Of a DNA stretch of 26,059 nt, positions 20,943 to 26,059 are shown one piece after another. The notes under the pieces were generated by a model. That model did no database searches. It saw nothing but the letters and a program-made list of their open reading frames with translations, and was not told the DNA's origin. Where the stretch lies: positions 1-26,059 of the IMG/VR virus record IMGVR_UViG_3300040801_003555; one strand, 5' to 3'. Position 1 is the stretch's first letter. Every line of letters starts with the position of its first letter. The translations under genes and the position numbers were made by a program. Origin of the DNA: a virus.

Positions 20943-23022
20943 TTGACTGACCCATACTGTCGGGAACCGGCTCGTTGTCGTGAACAGCGTTCATTTCGAT
21001 CAACTTGATGCGCTGCTGGATGACGCCGAGGGCGTAATCCAAGTTGGCCTTCATCGACTCGGTTTCGCTCTTGGCGTCCGATTGGTATGCTGCGGCCTGA
21101 GCCTTGATGCCTTCCAACTGCAACATGAGCTGGCGCTGAGCCTCGGCTTCTTGTTGTGCCTGTTGTGCTTGCTGCTGAGCTTGCTGCTGCTTGGACTGGG
21201 CTGCCAACTTGGACTCTTCGCTGAGCGGATTTACCCAGTATCTCTCCGGGTAGTTTACGCCCATGAGCCGGGAATAGTCCACCCTGGCGTTGTACATCCC
21301 GTTCTGGTTTACCAAGATACCGTCAAGTCCGGCCTGAGCGTCTGCGGTCTGTTGAGCGATGACGGAAGCGATGTTTTGGGACTGGCGCAACCGGGTGCCC
21401 ATCGACAACCCGACCGATACCTCGGTGGCATTTCGCTCAGCCCACAGCTCCGGAACCCCTTGAAGCCAAGTGCCCTCGATCCGCGCCGAGATTACCCCGC
21501 GCCAATGCTTCTTGAGGATGCGGTGCAACTTCAAGTATATTTCGGATACCAACGTTTCCGCCAAATTCTTGGCGAACATGGCCCCGTTCTGTTCGATGGC
21601 CGACATGATACGCTCGAGTCCGTGAGCGCTGTCCACGCCGATTTCCTGGCTCTGCGGAGCGGTATCGATGGCACCACCGCCAGACTCACGGCGAGCTGAA
21701 TCGAGCTTGTCGATCAACATGTAACTTTCGTGCGGAACCTTAACGTCCTGCAGCACGAACACGGCACTGGGATCCTTGACCCTGACATAACCACCACGGT
21801 TGGACGTGCGCAAATCGTCCATGTTGGCCATGCGCTCGACTACACCGATACGCTGGTTTAGATTTCGCCAGCCGGCATCCAATATCTGCCTCATCAGGTC
21901 TGATTTGTAGTCTTGAATCTTGTATAACCGGTCGTACAACGAAACACCACTGAACCCTCTGGCCGGGAACATTGCCACCCCGTGGGCAAAGGGTTGTTCC
22001 GGCCACGGCTCTTCCAACAGCAATTTGTCGGTGCCTTTGTCGCCGCCAGCGGTTATGACACGCCTCAGCTCTGCAATACCGTCACCGTCATAATCAACTC
22101 GATAATAACTTTCCGCAATAGTGATTGGTCTGGTGCTTTTGTGAGCGGTATCGAGGTCCAGGTCGTCATGCCCGGTTGTCTCCAAAGTTCCGCTCGACGC
22201 TTCCTTCAACCCGTCAACCATTTCGCGGTCGAAACCAACAGCCACCAAATCGGAAGCCGGGACGTTTCTCCTGTGAACCACCAGACGAGCGGTATCCAAG
22301 GTGATGTCTTTGTGGTCCGGATTTACGAATACTTCTTCTCTCGGAACCCAATCGACTTTTGGCTTACCGGCGTTGCCGACACGTTTTACGTCGACAGTAA
22401 AGGTTCCGTCTTCGTTTTCGAACCCGCCAGAAATATCTGGTATCAAAGGGAGTATATCGGGAGTGACATCGCGCAGCCTCTCCCCGTATACGCACGACGA
22501 CGGGTCCCAATACACTTTGGCCAGCGCATCTCGACACAACAGAGCATCCTTGAACGCTCTGTTCAAGACTGTATAGCCTTTGTTGGATGTCATGAACACG
22601 TGGTTTACGATTTTGGTTTCCGAGGAAGCCTGTTCGTCGTCGCCAGGTCCGTTCGGAACGAATACCACGGGCTGGTCCCCGTAGAACCCAGGGAGTATTT
22701 CGGCTAACGTTGCTTCGACTGCGTTTCCGACTTCGTTGGAAACATAGTCGTTGAAACTCCCGGCGTCATCGGCTTCGTCATCGGACGATTGTGCAGCCGG
22801 TAGCTTGCCGTCGTAGTAATCAATGGGAGTCTGGATGATTTCGAAGTCGAAGTCGTTGATGGCGTTGGTGACTTCTTCACGAATCGCCGCCAATAATTCG
22901 TCTTCAGTCATTCCCTCGGGCTCTTCCTCTTCCATTGGATACTGACCCTCCACCATCTGGTTACGGGCGATTTCCTGCTCCAGCAATTCCAATTCTTCTT
23001 GACTCTGACCGTTTATCATCAT
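20923..23022 (-). CDS. Portal protein, P22-type, 699 aa
   Basis: The start at 23022 overlaps the terL stop (ATGA). An acidic N-terminus (MEEEEPEGMTEDELL) precedes a helix region, then IDYYDGKLP and a typical podovirus portal core: SSETKIVNHVFMTSNKGYTVLNRAFKDALLCRDALAKVYWD, a beta-rich wing with VDWVPREEVFVNPDHKDI and TARLVVHRRNV, and the stem/crown part RLYKIQDYKSDLMRQILD, NLNQRIGVVERMANMDDLRTSNRGG and AIEQNGAMFAKNLAETLV. Residues about 590-680 form a long Gln/Ala coiled coil, probably the barrel. Twelve copies form the DNA entry and exit ring. Length 699 fits the P22-type class. Confidence 0.88.
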   Translation of the reverse strand: MMINGQSQEELELLEQEIARNQMVEGQYPMEEEEPEGMTEDELLAAIREEVTNAINDFDFEIIQTPIDYYDGKLPAAQSSDDEADDAGSFNDYVSNEVGNAVEATLAEILPGFYGDQPVVFVPNGPGDDEQASSETKIVNHVFMTSNKGYTVLNRAFKDALLCRDALAKVYWDPSSCVYGERLRDVTPDILPLIPDISGGFENEDGTFTVDVKRVGNAGKPKVDWVPREEVFVNPDHKDITLDTARLVVHRRNVPASDLVAVGFDREMVDGLKEASSGTLETTGHDDLDLDTAHKSTRPITIAESYYRVDYDGDGIAELRRVITAGGDKGTDKLLLEEPWPEQPFAHGVAMFPARGFSGVSLYDRLYKIQDYKSDLMRQILDAGWRNLNQRIGVVERMANMDDLRTSNRGGYVRVKDPSAVFVLQDVKVPHESYMLIDKLDSARRESGGGAIDTAPQSQEIGVDSAHGLERIMSAIEQNGAMFAKNLAETLVSEIYLKLHRILKKHWRGVISARIEGTWLQGVPELWAERNATEVSVGLSMGTRLRQSQNIASVIAQQTADAQAGLDGILVNQNGMYNARVDYSRLMGVNYPERYWVNPLSEESKLAAQSKQQQAQQQAQQAQQEAEAQRQLMLQLEGIKAQAAAYQSDAKSETESMKANLDYALGVIQQRIKLIEMNAVHDNEPVPDSMGQSNAKADA

Positions 23023-24473
23023 CGTCTCGCTCTGGTGATTCGTCGCTTGGCCACGTTTACCGGAACGTTCCAGTCGGTATACTGACCATATCCGTCTCCG
23101 CCCATCAACACGTCCCCATCACCTATGCCGAGGCTTAAATACTGGAGCGCTTCACAGATGTGGGAATAGATATTTTTGGACGGAACATCGTGGAATTTTT
23201 CGTCGCCGGATACTTTTACTCGACGATATTGATAGTGACCTGCCATACCTTTCTTCAACACCTTACATCGGGGGTGTATCAGAATGGACGGTTCCGACGT
23301 CATTGTTAACTTGCGCAGCCTGGAACCCACGGCATCGCGCCTCAATCCGAAATCGTTACTGGGGGCAGCAATTATGTCAAACTTGTTGGCTTGCAACATC
23401 ATGAACGGCGTTTTCTTGTCGGCTTGGCTACCTTGAGCCCCTGCCGGGTCTCCCCATCCGTGGCCCCATCGCAACCAAGGGTAATCGGTTGCTCTTCGTT
23501 CCTTGGCTAATTCGGCCAACTCTTCGGCCGAGAAGTTTTCGGTAACTATCTCGTCAAACACCAACAATTGCCCGTTCAATTCCTGTGCCATAACCATGGC
23601 CGGAGTCAACCCGAAGTCGACCCCGTAAATGATCGGCAGGTCCGGCAACACTTCGAACTTTCTGACGTGGGTGTCTACGTTGAATTCTTCATATACCGGC
23701 TTGCCATCAGCCGACGACCCGAACATGTTTGCTAGGTTTACTTTAATCCACTCTTCGGACTTGCCGTGGATCAACTTCTCGTAATATCCTTCCGGCAAGT
23801 TTTGGGTGTTTTCGGCTCGCGACGACGGCACCCAAATCCCATCAATCTTCTCGACCGCCCCTGGTTGTACGAAAAACTTCCAATTCTTCGGGGCGTCGCC
23901 CTCGTGTATGGCATACCAGTGGTCGTCGTCGGGGGCATTCGTGTCACCGACAATCCGCCCTTCATGCGAACAGTCGACGCCAGCCAAAGCGCGCGAAGGG
24001 TAACGACCAAGACGTGCATCCAGCATCGATAAAACCGACTTAGGTAATTCTTTTGTTTCATTCAACCACCCTATGGTTCCCTGAGCGCCGCGCAGTTTAC
24101 GAACATGTTCCTCTCGGTCCAAGGCTATGAACAACACGTCGCATTCAACGGTCGTGCCGTCACCCATGGCGTACGAAATCAACTGAGTAGGTGGGTGTGC
24201 CATCTTGATGGGGGCTATGTCACGCGTCACTGCCGCCCAATCTCGAATGGTCGTCGTCAACAGGTCAGGATAGGTGTTTCTGATGATGAACAGTCGCGTC
24301 GGCCGAATGCCCTTGTCGTTGGGCTCTTGCTCCTGCATCATACAAAGCAGTTTCAGGATGGTGGTCTGGGTCTTGGCACTACCAAGGGGTCCTCGAATAA
24401 ACGACACCGTTGACCTATCCAGGAAATAGTCTTCGAGGATGTCTGACGGCGGCTCAAAGCGGATCTTTATCAC
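23019..24473 (-). CDS. terL: Large terminase subunit (packaging ATPase/nuclease), 484 aa
   Basis: It overlaps terS by 20 bp. The ATPase domain shows a Walker A variant G-P-L-G-S-A-K-T (28-35), an adenine-binding or coupling R-N-T-Y (65-68) and a Walker B region ending GWLNETKE with catalytic Glu139. The nuclease domain shows YGVDFG (Asp286), a WGDPAG motif (Asp342) and the closing helix HICEALQYL (His438/Glu441), the RNase-H-like set of terminases. It cuts concatemeric DNA and pumps it into the procapsid through the portal. Because the template may be Z-DNA, its ends may be cut on a modified substrate. Packaging type (cos or headful) cannot be read here. Confidence 0.92.
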   Translation of the reverse strand: MIKIRFEPPSDILEDYFLDRSTVSFIRGPLGSAKTQTTILKLLCMMQEQEPNDKGIRPTRLFIIRNTYPDLLTTTIRDWAAVTRDIAPIKMAHPPTQLISYAMGDGTTVECDVLFIALDREEHVRKLRGAQGTIGWLNETKELPKSVLSMLDARLGRYPSRALAGVDCSHEGRIVGDTNAPDDDHWYAIHEGDAPKNWKFFVQPGAVEKIDGIWVPSSRAENTQNLPEGYYEKLIHGKSEEWIKVNLANMFGSSADGKPVYEEFNVDTHVRKFEVLPDLPIIYGVDFGLTPAMVMAQELNGQLLVFDEIVTENFSAEELAELAKERRATDYPWLRWGHGWGDPAGAQGSQADKKTPFMMLQANKFDIIAAPSNDFGLRRDAVGSRLRKLTMTSEPSILIHPRCKVLKKGMAGHYQYRRVKVSGDEKFHDVPSKNIYSHICEALQYLSLGIGDGDVLMGGDGYGQYTDWNVPVNVAKRRITRARR

Positions 24474-24939
24474 GACGGCTCACTATTTCGATCGATACGG
24501 AAATAGGAGCCGTTGATTTCTGCTCCAACCCCAACAACGCTATCGCCAGCCGATCCGAACCTCCGACATAAACCGGCCTACCGTTCGGGTCAAATGCCGG
24601 GTTCCCGAGGTCGTCCGTCTGTTGGTAGCCCATGGCACGCACTAGGACTGCCCCCTGCAATTCCTCTTTGGCTGCTACCAAAGTTTCATTGTACAACTCC
24701 AGAAACTCCGGGTCGCGTTTCCAATTGCTGTAGGTGCTGTACGGTATTTCCAGACGCTTGCACGTCATCGACGGAGACAACAGCTTAGAAAACGTTGCCA
24801 GCCACTCCAATTGGAGCGCACGCTTCTTTCTAAGTGTTTCCTTGTTGTGATCCGCAATCGGCACCACGGCCCGCTTCTCGCGGACGGCGGCCCGCATTTG
24901 GTCTATGGTTGCTTGCGGTATCATTTGGGGCAGGCTCAT
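24454..24939 (-). CDS. terS: Small terminase subunit, 161 aa
   Basis: The start is placed at the ATG at 24939. Longer in-frame starts run across the divergent promoter region and are unlikely. The protein has an HTH-like core: ALQLEWLATFSKLLS, CKRLEIPYSTYSNWKRDPEF, then the helix LYNETLVAAKEELQGAVLVRAMGYQ typical of TerS oligomerisation and DNA-binding segments. No Shine-Dalgarno site is visible; the ATG is 7 nt past a TATACT, implying a leaderless message. It recognises the packaging site and loads TerL. It is the first gene of the late operon and overlaps terL. Confidence 0.8.
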   Translation of the reverse strand: MSLPQMIPQATIDQMRAAVREKRAVVPIADHNKETLRKKRALQLEWLATFSKLLSPSMTCKRLEIPYSTYSNWKRDPEFLELYNETLVAAKEELQGAVLVRAMGYQQTDDLGNPAFDPNGRPVYVGGSDRLAIALLGLEQKSTAPISVSIEIVSRRDKDPL

Positions 24940-24946
24940 GCCCGTA

Positions 24947-24975
24947 AGTATATCACAGGCATTTGGCTGCGTCAA
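24947..24975 (-). promoter_or_regulatory. Sigma70-like late-operon promoter upstream of terS
   Basis: On the minus strand TTGACG (24970-24975) and TATACT (24947-24952) are separated by exactly 17 nt. The expected start point falls at or one base before the terS ATG at 24939. This layout is repeated before the 71-aa gene at 19613. Confidence 0.85.
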
Positions 24976-24994
24976 GGGACGATTGGCCTTGACG
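24970..24994. repeat. Inverted repeat uniting the two divergent -35 boxes
   Basis: CGTCAAGG (24970-24977) and CCTTGACG (24987-24994) are perfect inverted copies separated by 9 bp. Each arm contains a -35 hexamer, one for each direction. A dimeric regulator bound here could cover both promoters at once. Confidence 0.75.
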
Positions 24995-25017
24995 ACATGT
25001 GCCACACGTGGTATGAT
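24989..25017 (+). promoter_or_regulatory. Sigma70-like promoter for the plus-strand early-type genes
   Basis: TTGACG (24989-24994) and TATGAT (25012-25017) are 17 nt apart. The predicted start is near 25024, giving a leader of about 24 nt before the ATG at 25048. The spacer contains ACATGT and CACGTG palindromes. Confidence 0.82.
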
Positions 25018-25036
25018 GGTGACTCCAGAGATCACC
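25018..25036. promoter_or_regulatory. Possible operator at the plus-strand start point
   Basis: GGTGA (25018-25022) and TCACC (25032-25036) form a 5-bp inverted repeat with a 9-bp gap, centred just downstream of the predicted transcription start. The placement suits a repressor site, but the arms are short. Confidence 0.3.
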
Positions 25037-25047
25037 GGCACCTCCAA

Positions 25048-25272
25048 ATGTTTTACGAGAAAGCTTGCCTTACCGCCATATTGTGTGCCAGGTACCTTAC
25101 CAGAGAGGAGAACATTGAAAATCGTATGTTGTTGAGAAACGCGGCCGCTTTGGCTAAGTTTTGGATTAAGTGCCCGACTTCTCAAGGTAAACGCCCGGTT
25201 CGTTTCTCGTTGCCGGTACCGATGGAGTCGTGGTACGACGACATCACAACCAAATTGGACCCTGAAAGATGA
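25048..25272 (+). CDS. Unknown small early-type protein, 74 aa
   Basis: The ATG at 25048 is the first in-frame start after the predicted transcription start near 25024; a longer frame exists but would overlap the promoter and terS. No family is recognised. The protein is a helical, basic peptide (YEKACLTAILCARYLTREEN, LLRNAAALAKFWIKC) with a polar C-terminus. No good Shine-Dalgarno site stands before the start; a GAGAGGAG box lies 15 nt before a later in-frame ATG (25126), too far to be clear. Its stop overlaps the next ATG (ATGA). Confidence 0.55.
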   Translation: MFYEKACLTAILCARYLTREENIENRMLLRNAAALAKFWIKCPTSQGKRPVRFSLPVPMESWYDDITTKLDPER

Positions 25273-25496
25273 TTGATGACCCTCTGAACCGATTGAAAGT
25301 AGCCCGTGGCGAAGATCTGCCACAATCTAAACTCACCGAAGCTGACGTCCGAGCTATTCGTGCCAAACTGGAACGCCGCAACCAACTATTGGAGGAAGCC
25401 AAGACCCTTACCAATGACGCCATCGCCAGGGAATTTGGCGTTTGTCGCAGCAGCATCAACAAAATAGCCATGGGCTATACCTGGAGCCACATATGA
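25269..25496 (+). CDS. Free-standing helix-turn-helix protein, 75 aa
   Basis: It starts with ATGA overlap (25269). Residues 19-75 resemble the DNA-binding tail of phage HNH endonucleases and related small regulators: SKLTEADVRAIRAKLERR, then the HTH core TNDAIAREFGVCRSSINKIA and the closing GYTWSHI, which matches the usual G-x-T-W-x-x-[IV] end. Here this module is alone, not fused to a nuclease. It may regulate the nearby divergent promoters, or assist the HNH protein encoded two genes downstream. DNA binding is inferred from the motif. Confidence 0.72.
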   Translation: MIDDPLNRLKVARGEDLPQSKLTEADVRAIRAKLERRNQLLEEAKTLTNDAIAREFGVCRSSINKIAMGYTWSHI

Positions 25497-25735
25497 GCGG
25501 AGCGTTTCATCTTTACAAGCCGACAGCCGGGTGCCGAGATTCCAAGTCCAAAATGTTGTTGGGCGACTGCGAATGTTGCGGGGCCGAAGACCAATTGGTG
25601 ATATACGACGCATTTCTGCCCCCGTACGGACTGTGGGCGTGGGTGTGCCAGGACTGTTTGAGTAAAACCGGAGGTCGAACCGGAACCGGGCTCGGCCAGC
25701 GCTACCAAATGGTCAACGATGAAGAGGACGAATAA
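25493..25735 (+). CDS. Small zinc-ribbon protein, 80 aa
   Basis: The ATG at 25493 overlaps the HTH gene's stop (ATGA) with CTGGAG 6 nt upstream. Two Cys pairs, CECC (about 43-46) and CQDC (about 69-72), about 22 residues apart and joined by a Trp/Pro/Tyr-rich loop (FLPPYGLWAWV), form a likely treble-clef or ribbon zinc site. The C-terminus is acidic. Such short phage proteins can bind DNA, RNA polymerase or host factors; the role here is unknown. Confidence 0.65.
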   Translation: MSGAFHLYKPTAGCRDSKSKMLLGDCECCGAEDQLVIYDAFLPPYGLWAWVCQDCLSKTGGRTGTGLGQRYQMVNDEEDE

Positions 25736-25736
25736 C

Positions 25737-26059
25737 ATGAAATTAAACAAAGACGGGTACGTTGTATTCGGGAAAAGCAAGATGGAACATCGTGTTGCAG
25801 TCGAGACCAAACTTGGAAGGCCGCTGCTGCCGGACGAAGTGGTCCACCACAAAGATCGCAACAAAAGGCGTTGTAGGTTTTGTAAAGAGTACGACGACCA
25901 AAATAACCTAAAACGATCCGGACAACGTTATTGGTTTCACCCCAAATGCCGCATCTATAACGACAAGGAAATACAATCTAGACCGGAAGTAATCGCCAGA
26001 CGAAACGCCGCTCGAGCTGTCAGACGGGCTCGGAAAAAGGAACTCGGCATCGATGAACA
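25737..26059 (+). CDS. HNH endonuclease-like protein with adjoining Cys/His cluster, 3' end missing
   Basis: The ATG at 25737 lies 1 bp after the zinc-ribbon stop; 107 residues are visible and the frame is still open at the edge. Residues 17-43 match the HNH_3-type nuclease core: EHRVAVETKLGRPL (His18), then PDEVVHHKDRNK (His37-His38, Asp40, Asn42). Normally an N-x-x-x-N-L-x-x segment follows. Here the chain instead enters CRFC (46-49), DDQNNLK (53-59) and a W-F-H-P-K-C end (66-71), which may be a zinc finger set into the fold. The tail (76 on) is basic and helical. This could be a homing endonuclease or a packaging/recombination nuclease. Confidence 0.68.
   Translation, partial: MKLNKDGYVVFGKSKMEHRVAVETKLGRPLLPDEVVHHKDRNKRRCRFCKEYDDQNNLKRSGQRYWFHPKCRIYNDKEIQSRPEVIARRNAARAVRRARKKELGIDE

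Noticed and set aside
24811-25047. Upstream extension of the first plus-strand small gene
   Set aside because: It would run through terS on the other strand and across both promoters; the ATG at 25048 after the predicted transcription start is more sensible.
24940-25323. N-terminal extension of terS to a start at 25323
   Set aside because: The added 128 residues cross the divergent promoter region and two plus-strand genes and do not look like a TerS N-terminus.
1-26059. DGR reverse transcriptase, Avd or template repeat
   Set aside because: No frame in the window has RT motifs (such as a Y-x-D-D box in a ~300-aa protein) and no second copy of the candidate variable repeat was seen.
1-26059. 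tRNA genes, integrase, attachment sites or insertion sequences
   Set aside because: No cloverleaf, recombinase motif or terminal-repeat structure could be supported by reading the sequence.

Overview
The window is part of a lytic, podovirus-like tailed bacteriophage genome whose most distinctive content is a 2-aminoadenine ('Z-genome') nucleotide cassette. It has a P22-type portal, an SU10-like capsid protein, short-tail adaptor and nozzle proteins, and glycine/glutamine-rich ejection proteins, with no tape-measure or major tail tube gene in view. Dense ATGA/TAATG gene overlaps, sigma70-like promoters, a GH108-type endolysin and a possible lipoprotein spanin point to a Gram-negative host. The gene set recalls phiVC8/VP2-type Z-phages, but I cannot name a species.

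Layout. (1) 1-2290, plus strand: the 3' part of purZ (its start lies outside the window), datZ (HD-domain dATP triphosphohydrolase), a PD-(D/E)XK nuclease and a mazZ-type dGTP/dATP diphosphohydrolase. By analogy with characterised Z-phages, PurZ commits dGMP towards dZMP, MazZ-type enzymes supply dGMP and DatZ removes dATP, so that Z replaces A in the DNA. The Z-compatible DNA polymerase expected with such a cassette is not in this window. (2) 2291-2369: convergent junction with a perfect 10-bp inverted repeat. (3) 2370-24939, minus strand: one long late operon. Read in transcription order it holds terS, terL, portal, an ADP-ribosyltransferase-like protein, a 71-aa protein, scaffold, major capsid protein, three small head-region genes, a 602-aa C-type-lectin/FGE-fold protein with a tail typical of diversity-generating retroelement targets, and a lysis cassette. 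It then continues with an HxH-repeat short tail fibre, a Cys/His protein, adaptor, tail nozzle, a coiled-coil fibre, a GNAT-like protein, three or four ejection/internal proteins (one with a tail-lysozyme domain) and a small RMF-like protein. (4) 24940-25047: divergent regulatory region with two near-consensus sigma70 promoters whose -35 boxes sit in an inverted repeat. (5) 25048-end, plus strand: tightly coupled small early-type genes (unknown, free-standing HTH, zinc-ribbon, HNH endonuclease running off the end).

Three things stand out. The Z cassette carries an embedded nuclease. Two minus-strand promoters share the layout TTGACG-N17-TATACT and end 6-7 nt before an ATG, which predicts leaderless mRNAs. 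Two virion genes look mosaic: the 602-aa display protein becomes GC-rich in its C-terminal half, and the ART-like gene becomes AT-rich exactly where its catalytic-looking domain begins. No tRNA, rRNA, CRISPR array, insertion sequence or integrase was seen. Base-composition statements are by eye, not computed.
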